DNA from: Adiantum capillus-veneris
Taxonomy: Eukaryota; Streptophyta; Polypodiopsida; Polypodiales; Pteridaceae
NCBI GenBank assembly: GCA_014529385.2
Contig: CM043942.1
Span: 61,539,184 to 61,603,183, forward strand
Length of the DNA: 64,000 bases
Reading direction: 5' to 3'
Under the pieces are notes generated by a model that ran no database searches, was not told where the DNA came from, and saw only the letters and a list, made by a program, of their open reading frames with translations. A program made the position numbers and the translations under genes. Shown here one piece after another: positions 30,701 through 38,997 of this stretch (positions are counted from its first letter, which is position 1; the number at the start of each line of letters is the position of its first letter).

Positions 30701-33093
30701 GCTAGAATAGCGTCTTCACGTTCTTTTCTCAACTTCATGCGTGCTTTTCTAGCTTTCCATGTGTTTTTTTGACTCCGCGGTCCTTGACTAACCACTTCAG
30801 TCGCTAACTTTCCATTCTCAGGTTCTCTAGTGGTTTTCTTAGCTTGAGCTCTAGTAACAACTTGCGTTGGTATCAGAGTTTCATTTTCAGACCCACTGCT
30901 GGTAGGAATAGTTTCTAGCATATTAAATGTCGTCTTTTGCACTTTGTTTGGATTCTTTGAACAATCCTCAATGAAGTGAGTAACCCCACACTCAGTGCAA
31001 TAAGCGTTAATTCTAATGATTTCCGTGTGTGGGCAAACATTCATCAGATGGTCACCTCCACACTTGTAACAGGGTCCTAGTGCTGGTCTTGGTCCCGCTT
31101 GATTCGTCCTTTGTGGATAGGATGGTCTCTGTCCTGCTAACCCTCCATGAGCTATGAACATCAAGGTTCTTGCGTCCATATTGTATCTCTCTTCATCAGA
31201 AGCACTTGTAACTGTGGGTATTCCAACATTCCCCATCATGCCCCATGGTTCTGGTTGTTTTGGTTCTTCTGGTGGGTAATAAACTGTCGGAGACATGTGT
31301 GCACCCGATTCTTCGTAATAGTGTTGAACAGGCACTAAGGCTTGTTCTTCCTGATTCTCTAAGGTTGGTGCATATCTAATGCCGACTGGTCTTGCTCCTG
31401 GTAAAGGTGGTTGTTGTCCCAATACCGGTTGCGGTCTTTCTATCCCCATAGGTCCCGGTACATTTCCCGTTGGGTATCGAGGTACTGGATGTATCTGAGG
31501 TGGTGCTAATTGAGCAGGAGGTGCATACTGGCGCTCCCTTACATACCCTTTGTTGTAATAACACTCCTCTGTTGGATGATTTGTCCATTTTTGTTCAATA
31601 GCACACCATTTCAGTGTTTTTGGCAATGGTTTTTGGTATGGTGCCATCCTTTTTAGAGCATCTTCTATCATTTGCTCTACATTTGGCATGGTTGTTGTTT
31701 GAACATTCTTTTTAGTGGTAGTCTCGCTCGCTACGGAGGAGGAGCTACTGGATGCAAAATCTGTATCCGCTGACACCTCTCCATAAACCGTACAGTTATC
31801 CACTAAGTACAATGCTTCTCTCGTCACTTGCTCGAAACTTGTACAAGCTTTCAAGTGCAAGTCCTTCTTGAGAGTGTCGTTCCTCAGTCCCTCAATAAAG
31901 AGAACAGATAGTCTGTCATCTTGTGGTCGTTCACGTACTGGACATCTCTCAATGTATTGTTTGAAGCGAAGTGAAGCTTCCTTCACTTTTTCGTGTTCTC
32001 TCTGTTTAAAAGCATATATTTGTGAGACCGTATTGTGCTTAATCCCTCGTTTTGAGAATTCCTCAGCAAACTCTCTTAGCAAATGGTCAATGTCATGGAA
32101 TCCCCCAATGTTCATTGGTTGAAACCATGTCAATGTGGTACCTTCTAGAGTAAGACCAAATCCCTCGTATTGTGTATGGAAATCTGTTATCTGCTCAGCT
32201 CTTAAGACTTGCTTAAAGAGTGACACATGTGCATACGGATCTCCTGAACCACCATACTTCTTTGGCATACACTTGGCTACTTGAGATGGTCTCATACGTC
32301 TATGATCTGCTACCAATCTCATTGCTCCTGTGTCTCGGCTAAAGCTTTCTCTAGCATCATGGACTTCATGGGTTACCCTTGTCGGTTCCTCTGCCCTGAA
32401 TCTACTACTGGGAGGTAAATGTGATGGTTCCGCTTCAAACCTTGGACCTGGCGTGGTATAGGTGGGGATTGGAACTGCACTACCTCGATTCGTCTCCATT
32501 GACTCTCTGGAATGTAATGATCCCATTGGTCCGAGCTTCGAGTCCCAAGGTTGACTGAAAGAGTCAGCAACCTGAGTTCTTTGTCCTCCTGTTGTCATTG
32601 AGTTTTGCACTCCATTTGTTCGTGCAGGTCTATGTGAGCTAGAAGTAACATAATACTGATGTAGTGGTCCCCCAAAGTATGTATATCCTTCTAATTCTTT
32701 CTTGCCCATTGTTGAGTATTGCCTGCCATACTTATCGTAAGCGGCAATTTTCACTTCCGATCCCTCTGTGTAGGTAAAGACATAAAGTCTTTTTTGGTCT
32801 GTCAAGTCTCCGGTGTAGGGTTCTTCACATTTATAATAGAGATCTTGCTCCCCATTATTATATTTGTATAGCCCAACATAGATGTTATCAGTGTTGATCC
32901 TTGTAGTTTCATTCTCTCTTCTTAACCTCGCATTAGGGAAGTTCATTATTGGTGCTTTCTCCTCAAGTTCTTCATCTATTTTGGCTTTGGTGCCCATCAA
33001 TCCCCACTTGTCCACAATGTTAGGGTTTAGGACTACCAAGTACATGGTACCCTCGTCATCTAGATATCTATCTCCGCTATAGCTCACAGGCAC
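27772..33093 (-). CDS. gag-pol: gag core, protease and RT N-terminus
   Basis: 1773 codons. The first codon listed is GTG and the frame is open about 16 codons further upstream, so translation probably enters from the gag N-terminal frame rather than starting here. Residues ~275-440 are the retrotransposon gag core. Two variant knuckles, CX2CX3HX4C (CYKCGGDHLMNVC ~673, CTECGVTHFIEDC ~699), lack one residue between Cys and His compared with CCHC. Protease active site AILDSGAGVAIATK at ~1160, closing motif DIILGRPFMRQ. A basic, acidic-patched linker of about 380 residues follows. RT begins at ~1600 (AFIYEIEHTDW-type entry, VPKKNGKLRVCVNLK). The frame is lost at about 27820, before the YMDD motif. 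Confidence 0.88.
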   Translation of the reverse strand: MPVSYSGDRYLDDEGTMYLVVLNPNIVDKWGLMGTKAKIDEELEEKAPIMNFPNARLRRENETTRINTDNIYVGLYKYNNGEQDLYYKCEEPYTGDLTDQKRLYVFTYTEGSEVKIAAYDKYGRQYSTMGKKELEGYTYFGGPLHQYYVTSSSHRPARTNGVQNSMTTGGQRTQVADSFSQPWDSKLGPMGSLHSRESMETNRGSAVPIPTYTTPGPRFEAEPSHLPPSSRFRAEEPTRVTHEVHDARESFSRDTGAMRLVADHRRMRPSQVAKCMPKKYGGSGDPYAHVSLFKQVLRAEQITDFHTQYEGFGLTLEGTTLTWFQPMNIGGFHDIDHLLREFAEEFSKRGIKHNTVSQIYAFKQREHEKVKEASLRFKQYIERCPVRERPQDDRLSVLFIEGLRNDTLKKDLHLKACTSFEQVTREALYLVDNCTVYGEVSADTDFASSSSSSVASETTTKKNVQTTTMPNVEQMIEDALKRMAPYQKPLPKTLKWCAIEQKWTNHPTEECYYNKGYVRERQYAPPAQLAPPQIHPVPRYPTGNVPGPMGIERPQPVLGQQPPLPGARPVGIRYAPTLENQEEQALVPVQHYYEESGAHMSPTVYYPPEEPKQPEPWGMMGNVGIPTVTSASDEERYNMDARTLMFIAHGGLAGQRPSYPQRTNQAGPRPALGPCYKCGGDHLMNVCPHTEIIRINAYCTECGVTHFIEDCSKNPNKVQKTTFNMLETIPTSSGSENETLIPTQVVTRAQAKKTTREPENGKLATEVVSQGPRSQKNTWKARKARMKLRKEREDAILAEELKQTKARLEKLESQNGKREMSPERTKQKSIKETTSLSSGGSVLVDKVHEPLDALMRAYEARLKNNQTQEQRWMTYPNAELEKQRLEMCQRMIETAQALLEPPKETMNCGKENPIQQETIVSRVAEKTPSAQKPEDTQKDDRIVLNTTDQEIESFHPVIQRSYERDEDYNEFWKQVREANFANELSCQANQTNWEKDIRNPPIVEFEAGSQVDLDLQSYWGDGGSVRTMESKPHSLKTLPSYLGEYEAKSEIRALPSQKISSEKVMDSQGLIEILSTPVTCTITLAELLRLRPHMWTTVGKCLEKFGIKDPTSRLQESIEELSKPQKNAKPVPLNKVGEYCEGEEGNTTLPVEFQGVNTMAILDSGAGVAIATKEIWKKWGKPAIRKTRLKLQLADGHMEKPMGLLEKVVVTSCGIEYEHTFAIVDFGKENNYDIILGRPFMRQLKMVQDWGYDHIYLRNMETTTRVNLKDHSYKDVNRTPVEEFDSATLAGSEFPAWLGKPKELWMCGASKCGSLKQEECVLERAIEDETYVREPFPEDTFEPLEWTHILATLDVCAIPEGPTTKFCDKDGYDVVSYFMLRTVLKKETEKNDTLENEDEEEVFHDIPNHPEWGNEADNESTDNSSENEETITDVRFYDFPNQTKQRQKRYRAKRKTKGVRTNPMHRIRGKNQFLMLVKAEDCVKDKISGRMRGSDQKSLRKDKRGSRNQVQKNGTKTETEKSEKNKRNREYTESKLERRNKYRELKKTLKEVWTTEIESGEDENVKIKENMDVPSHYRKFTIEDRKVILTPPIRERKENESYDGPEDAKKVDLAAPGETPRPVYIATDLSPSEEERLLSLLREYRDVFAWSYKDLKGVDPSICQHSIPLKQDAKPSRQRPYTYNDTFAKRIKEEIDKLMEAEFIYEIEHTDWVSPIVVVPKKNGKLRVCVNLKKVNAATIRDNYPLPITDHVLERVSRKQHTPFLMVFQDITS

Positions 33094-33115
33094 TAAGTCC
33101 TTGAACTCACTAGGT

Positions 33116-33454
33116 CTATCTTCTTACACAATAGCGGTCCATTCCATCTTTGTAGATCTTGGCACCTTGCTCATTGTCGTACTGGTATTTTATGAACAAT
33201 AGCTTCATGGTGGCGGAAGGGTTTGATGATCCCGCTGCCATATTTTCTCTGTTGTTCAGGTTCAAGTGTTCCAAGTTTTCGGTGAAAATCTCGTAAGACC
33301 TCTCCGAAGAAGTATCAGAAACACTTCCTTCAAAGATCGGCTCTAATGGTTGCACCCAACTTTGGTTTACACTTCCCTCGGTTGATATGACACTTGCTGG
33401 TTCCCCTTGTTTTGGTTGATTATTCCGGAGATTCCTGCCCGATCTCAAATTCAT
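33116..33454 (-). CDS. gag: gag N-terminal segment
   Basis: I place the start at the ATG at 33454 (MNLRSGRNLRN), because the older relative at 55471 begins with the matching MHLRSG. Codons upstream in the same frame have no ATG. The segment is about 112 residues and ends at a TAG at 33116. The gag-pol frame opens a few bases before this stop, one base out of register, so the two were one ORF in the ancestor or are joined by frameshifting. The nearest palindrome is 169 nt upstream of this ATG. Confidence 0.75.
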   Translation of the reverse strand: MNLRSGRNLRNNQPKQGEPASVISTEGSVNQSWVQPLEPIFEGSVSDTSSERSYEIFTENLEHLNLNNRENMAAGSSNPSATMKLLFIKYQYDNEQGAKIYKDGMDRYCVRR

Positions 33455-34864
33455 CAATTCCCCTAAAGGACTGTAACTTTTCCGTCTTGGCAATTTGTTT
33501 TCCCCAAGTTTTTGTGGTCAGAATTGATCCAAACTGATTGATTCTTTGTCAATTGTTTAATCTTGTCAGTTGGACAACTTCTGTTTCATCAAGTGAGAAT
33601 TTTGTTACTATTATGCTGAAAAAGACATTATACGCGTATGATGTCTTTTTTCACAGATTTTGACTATTTTGGTTATGCTCACTCTCAGTGGCCTCTTTAT
33701 GCTCTGTTCACTCACAAAATTCAGTTTGAACTCTGTTTGAGCAAGTTATGGCTAATTTAGGCTTTTATTGGCAATTTTCCGCTTTTGACTTGTTTTTTGG
33801 GTCAATTGTGATCCAAATGGGATGAAACTTGAAATATAACCTCTAGACAGCTATTACAATGGATCTGTGTTAGCAAAGTATCAAAATATGTCCAAAATTA
33901 GGTCAAAGACATTATACGCGTATGATGTCTTTTTCATCAATTTGGGTCCAAACTTGATATTTATGCTTCCAACAGTGTTTGTAACAATCTTGTCAGGTCA
34001 GATTTCAAAAATAAGCAGTGGAAGTGCCAAAAGACATTATACGCGTATGATGTCTTTTGTCACAGATTTTGACTATTTTTGGTTTTAAGCCTTCTCCAAT
34101 GTTTATAATTGAGTTTCAAGTGTTTTTGTCAGGTTTGAATGTAAAAACAAGATTTGAATCCAAAATTTCCTATTCTTTGCGTTTCTTGGACTCCGACTTG
34201 TCTTTTTTGGGTTTCTTTGAGTGTTAATGCTCTTGTTTTAAGTTGATCTTAGGGTAAAACCCCCTTTCTAAACACTCTGGCAATGTCAAATTTTCAATTT
34301 TAGTCTCTGTTTAGGTTCTAAGACATCATACGCGTATGATGTCTAAAGTTGCAGATTTCCAGTTTTTCAGCACAGAACTCTTCCAATAGCTCTTTTAAGT
34401 GCTCAGCAACAATCAGTTACACAGAAAATTTTTCTGAACTTTGTTTATTGCATATTTCACTACCAAAGAGACTTTTTCAGTGATCTAACATGCAATCAAA
34501 TACATCAAGCAAATAGAACACCAATTGATAGCTCTAGATCAGGATCAAATCAGGCCCTACCTAAGCTACTTCTAATCATAAAATGGATTTTTTGCAATTG
34601 AAAATATAAAGAGATTTACTACCACACAAGGAGTAGCAAATGCTTTTTATGTCAACAACCACTTAAACACCATCAAAAACAATCTAATCTAAGCTAAACT
34701 AAAAATACTGTCAACACGGAAGACCCAGGAATACCCCACTTCCTAGTATCTCTCGAGACCTTCGGAGTCCACCACTCCTAGATCTTTTCTAACTAAAGTA
34801 TACAAAGTAGTTTATACGACTCACCTCGTAGGATTAGTCTAAGGTCACCTACTTAGGGCTCTCG
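33455..34864 (-). other. 5' leader of the 19-kb element
   Basis: 1.4 kb between primer site and gag without a convincing ORF. It carries four palindromes. In retroelements this region holds packaging, dimerisation and translation signals. It is homologous to the spacer before the 3' ORFs. Confidence 0.75.
33623..34344 (-). repeat. array of four 24-bp palindromes in the leader
   Basis: Copies at 33623-33646, 33907-33930, 34032-34055 and 34321-34344. The outermost is perfect (AGACATCATACG plus its reverse complement). The three nearer gag share one identical change (plus strand ATT for ATC), giving one mismatched pair. Spacings are 284, 125 and 289 bp; distances upstream of the gag ATG at 33454 are 169, 453, 578 and 867 nt. 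Confidence 0.95.
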
Positions 34865-34882
34865 TCCCCGGCAACGGCGCCA
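34865..34882 (-). promoter_or_regulatory. primer-binding site, Asp tRNA
   Basis: The minus strand reads TGGCGCCGTTGCCGGGGA, two bases from the 5' LTR. From memory of the plant Asp(GUC) tRNA, whose 3' end is CCCCGGCAACGGCGCCA, this is a full-length match; the site type is common in plant Athila/Tat-type elements. Confidence 0.85.
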
Positions 34883-34884
34883 AA

Positions 34885-35807
34885 TGTTAAGGCGGTTACG
34901 CCGCTAGCGGAAGCTAAATAGCGAGAACTCAACCAACAACAGAATTTGTCAGACGAGGACGAAGCTTGACCCGCAGGCGCATGGAAACAACTAGGTGGGT
35001 GTCAAATCACCTACTCGACCTTCTAATGACAATCACTACTAAGGAAATCAAATCTAAGTTCTAAAATACGCAAGTGACTGAAATCCGTACTACGAACAAA
35101 TGCTATACGAAACAGGATCTAGAATCATCGAATCGATCTCAAACTCAAGGGGAAGTCTATACACTAGGTAAGAACAACACCCTAAAGACTTGAACTGCAA
35201 AATCAACCTATAACCACTCCGTGCGGTAAACGCGTATGAAGACAGGCCGAAAAATACAGGTGACCGAAACTTGACCCCGATGGTACTAATGTGTAGCTCT
35301 ACTCGTTGTGGTTCTATAGATATGCTGCACGCTCTATTCCGACACACGAGTTGAAAGAAAACTCACACCGAAGCTCGTAGGAACTTACCTCACGTAGAAG
35401 CCGATAGCGCGCACTCTTGGTATCTGTGCGTAGCTCTCACCGTTGCTAACACAATGGCGGTGTCGCTTCTCCAATGGCGGTCCCGTAGCTCGCGTAGCAA
35501 GGAGATAAGACTCTCTCTCAGACACAGTCACGGCGCTCAAAACTCACTTTGATTAATAATTGAATCTCCTTTAGGTTACAAAACTTTGGCTTATATACCT
35601 CAGCCTTGGAGGTGAAAACATCTCTAATTATTTACATCAGCAGGTGAAATTACGTCGGGATTACAAGCTGGAAACTCAATTGAGTCCCGTTACTTAATGA
35701 ATGGCTCAAATCAAAATTAAATGTCGGAAAGACATTTATTACAATCAATGGTTACAAAATGATGGGTGTGAGCCAAAATGCGGGTGTGATCCTCTGCTGG
35801 CTCAACA
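34885..35807 (-). repeat. 5' LTR of the 19-kb element
   Basis: 923 bp, near-identical partner of 16822-17744. The TATA box is at 35591-35597. It is followed by the target duplication ATCAC. Confidence 0.97.
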
Positions 35808-35808
35808 A

Positions 35809-36569
35809 TCACACCGTTTGAAATGTGCTCGTCACCCTTTGAAACCAATTGTTCCAGTTGGTAATAGGTGAGGATTTTTGCCAATAGTTTTGTATTACCT
35901 TAGGTGCCTCATCGAGTTGCAAGGGTGGTAAGGTACTCTCCAAGGATCGAACTTGAAGTGGTTCATCAGGTGATTCTTGAACATTGGGAGGTGTGGATTC
36001 CTTTGTAGCTTTATGGAGGTCCACTATTGTAGGTGGAGGCTGTGGAGAAGCTTTTACCTCTATGGATGCATTACATGAGGAGCTGGAAGCTTCATGGGAC
36101 TCCCCCCTCCCTGAGCTAGGTGGAACAAATTGTTCTTTCTTCAGCACCCAAACTAGCTCTAGAGTGGGTGTGTAGCATTCTATGATTTTTTTTCTTTCCA
36201 CGATCGTCAATTCGTTTTGAAACTACAGGATTGGGTGCACATGGGTCAGGTGACCGGTAAGAACACAATCTACATTTTGGCACCCAGATTTGATCATTTC
36301 CTTCATAGGAGCCTTGGGCTTCCAATAGTTTTTTAGGAATCCAATGCGACGTTTCCTTACATTTCTTGGAGCGAGTGGGACGTTTCTTACAAGGCTTCTG
36401 TTTTTAAGCACTAGCTATGGTCGCTAAAGAAGCTTTAGGGATCCACTTGTATCTTTTGTTTGTTATATTAGGATGAGTCTTGTCAGAAGCTATATGCATT
36501 GCTTGTAGCATATTTAAGGGTACGGGCATTTCATCCCCCTCAGGTGTTACCCAAGTCGTCCCCCTATTT
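35809..36569 (-). pseudogene. WxPK-repeat tail of the 42-kb element
   Basis: Minus-strand segments in more than one frame contain KWIPKASLA, HWIPKKLLEA, IWVPKCRLC and LVWVLKKEQF, i.e. the same WxPK repeats that end the polyprotein of the 19-kb element. A Ser/Pro/Glu-rich end follows. The frame stops just where the 19-kb element inserted; the purine tract at 16797-16810 comes a few bases later in the uninterrupted host sequence. Confidence 0.65.
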
Positions 36570-36571
36570 CC

Positions 36572-37183
36572 TCAAGTGTCTATGGTTGCTGCTAGGTGGA
36601 CCCAATCCACATTGTCCGACTCTATCATCCCAGGTAGTACATCCATATAAGGAGAATCTTCCCCAACATCAGTGTCCGCTTTACGCGTGTAACAATACTG
36701 CAATGGGGCCGAGTAAACTGTGGTGTCAGATCTATGATCAATTATAAACCTGTTTCCTAGAGGATGTGCTCGATCAGTTACAAGATCCACTCGAATGACA
36801 GAATCTTGGAACTGCAAATAGACATGGTTTTTAGACCAGTCATGCACCGTTTTTGCTTTCCTCATGAAAGGACATCCTAAGATCATCTCCAATGCCATAG
36901 CGTGTTTGGAGAAATTTATAACAATGAAGGTAATCCTTATTTTATGTCCAAAGACCTTGATCTTGAGATCTTCTAGCATCCCAATAGGTTTAACAATAGA
37001 CCCATTGGCCATCTTCACTATTATAGTTGTGGTGGCAAGGTGAGGTATTCCCATAGTTTCCCAGCAATTTTTAGTCACAATGCTAACCCCAGCGCCACTA
37101 TCAAGGATTCCCTTCAGAGTTAATCCCTTAGTAGTGATTAGTATGGTCGCATTAGATTCATCACCCTCAAAGTATTGTCCCAA
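36572..37183 (-). pseudogene. retropepsin of the 42-kb element
   Basis: A 203-residue open segment with protease active site GILDSGAGVSIVTK, closing motif LEMILGCPFMRKAKTVHDW and a downstream DWVHLAATIDT. It aligns with the first protease of the 19-kb element (AILDSGAGVAIATK, DIILGRPFMRQ, EWTHILATLDV). The catalytic Asp-Ser-Gly is intact. No RT follows in this element: the WxPK tail comes directly afterwards. Confidence 0.85.
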
Positions 37184-38412
37184 CTTGTTAACAGGTATTT
37201 CTATAACAAGGTTCTCATCTAGGTTGGGTTGTGGATCTAAGTGTTCTCCTCTATTGGCATCTCCCCAACTCCATCCATCTGTGCAAATTGTGGTAGCCCA
37301 AACTTTAGTTCTACATTGAGGAAGGCTCGAAGAGCTGAGACTAGCTCAGGGTCTTTATATAGTTTGGACATGATGGTGGTTCGAACTTCTGAAGACATGA
37401 AATCCATCAATTTGCAATTTTTAACGGCACCTTTTGGACTTCAGTCCCTTGATGTGGGGAAGATGGGATCTCCATTTCTGCGATAGGATCAGGTAGTCCC
37501 TCTGTAAACATTCTTTCCATCAAGAAGTGAGTACGCCCACTTTCCCATGACTTTAAGTCACTTTCTTCTTGGATGACACTAGGTATGTCTAAGGGTCTAT
37601 GGACTTGGTGGACTTGTTGTTGCATAGGGAACATTGTGTTTGTAATCAGGATCTACCTAGGTGCTGGTTCTAGATCCCTTTGGGTATCTTCTACCAAACT
37701 CCTTCATTGCTTGACTCGCTCAATCTCCTCTGTAGGGTTTGGATAAGTTCATATCTTCTTCTTGGATCCTGGCCATTGTGGCTCATGAAGGTCTTCCTTG
37801 TTGGTTTCTATCTTAGTGGTTGTTTTGGTCTCCATGGTTTCACCTGAATCAGAATCCTCTTCAGCGTCGTTCAATATACGGGGTCATCACCAGTCCCTAT
37901 GTTGGTCTTTGAACTAGGGTCTGACTTCGCTGCTTTTTGCGATCTCTTCCTTTGTGTTTTCTTCTTTTTTTGAGATTCGACAATTGATGCCGAGTCTCTT
38001 TCCTCAAGAATATAATTTTTTTTTTGGAGCATCGATCGTGTGAGTACGTTTACAGGTACCATAGGTGTACTTTGTAATGGCTCCTTCGATAACCTCAATC
38101 AAGTATAATGGCACGATCTTCGATGCATTTGGATTATTTGGACATTGGACAATCAAATGATCTATGCCACATCGATTACACATGAGTATCGGCATTGTAG
38201 ACGTGCTCGCTTGATTGGTTTGCATTAGTGTGGCGTTCTTTTGTAGCCTAATAGGACACTTGGCTACACGATGTGGACCTCCACACTCATAGCATTGAAG
38301 AGGTGGTCTCTTAGCAGTGTAATTGATATTTTGGCCTCTTGCAGCAAGAGAAGCTACTTGATAGACAGGTTTGACTTGTCCCCAATAGTCCTCCATGTAG
38401 TATTGTGGACTT
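37184..38412 (-). pseudogene. gag knuckle region and linker of the 42-kb element
   Basis: An open segment at 38004-38396 has two variant knuckles, CYECGGPHRVAKC and CNRCGIDHLIVQC (CX2CX3HX4C), matching the spacing in the 19-kb element. A charged linker in several frames leads to the protease. The frame is continuous across the insertion at 38413-49646: the coding sequence on the far side (49647 onward) joins in phase. Confidence 0.75.
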
Positions 38413-38916
38413 TGTAGATGGCTGAGACAGTCTCACTGGGTGGGAACTGGCTCCTGTGAGATGAACAGTGGATCAGTCAGTAATTACCATGACAGTTACC
38501 ACAATAATTCCCAAAGCATATAAATAGTACCCATTACATTGTAATCAGGTTGGCATGAGTCGTGGGCATGAATTGAGTCATTTGTCGGCGATACTTCTGC
38601 TTAAGCTTTTGATTCATAATTCTTAGCCCTGAGTTGTTCTTGAGCTACATCATCTTTATTGTAATCTGTCATCTATAATCCTACATACAACAGTACAATA
38701 TACTCTAGTCATACATACTTTGTACTCATTCTCTCTGAGTCTGAATCCGAATCTGAACATCATTCTCAGTACTTCAGTCTGGTTCTCATTTCAGTAAATG
38801 TATTCCAGTTCAGTTTCTTTTTCCTTGTCCAGTCTATTGTTTGAATTAACACATCACCACTAGCTGTAAAACTTAACACTGGAATCAGTTATCTAAAGAG
38901 ATCAGCTCCAATTCCA
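38413..38916 (+). repeat. 5' LTR of the 11-kb gypsy element
   Basis: 504 bp, TGTAGATGG...AATTCCA, matching 49135-49646. TATAAATA box at 38519-38526. Confidence 0.93.
38519..38526 (+). promoter_or_regulatory. TATA box in LTR
   Basis: TATAAATA; the same box is conserved in the 3' LTR at about 49241. Confidence 0.6.
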
Positions 38917-38919
38917 TTT

Positions 38920-38934
38920 TGGCGATCACGGTGG
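38920..38934 (+). promoter_or_regulatory. candidate primer-binding site, tRNA unidentified
   Basis: TGGCGATCACGGTGG begins three bases after the LTR, where the primer site belongs. It is neither the initiator-Met nor the Asp-tRNA site, and I cannot assign the tRNA from memory. Confidence 0.5.
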
Positions 38935-38997
38935 CTAGAGTTGTTGCTCGTTGACTAGAAAACTCATCTCCCAGTTGGAAGTTTCTCAGCTGCAGTA

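Larger units (their letters stand above)
16822..35807 (-). mobile_element. young 19-kb Ty3/gypsy-type retrotransposon with duplicated modules and 3' ORFs
   Basis: The two 923-bp LTRs (16822-17744, 34885-35807) differ at three positions that I can see and are flanked by an exact target duplication, ATCAC (16817-16821, 35808-35812). The Asp-tRNA primer site and terminal purine tract are intact. Domain order is gag, protease, RT, RNase H, two H2C2 modules, integrase core, second retropepsin-like domain, WxPK tail, then two extra ORFs. A single RNase H, no chromodomain and large 3' ORFs suggest the non-chromoviral side of plant Ty3/gypsy (Athila/Tat-like), by inference. Coding damage is slight: two one-base frame changes and one in-frame TGA. 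Confidence 0.95.
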
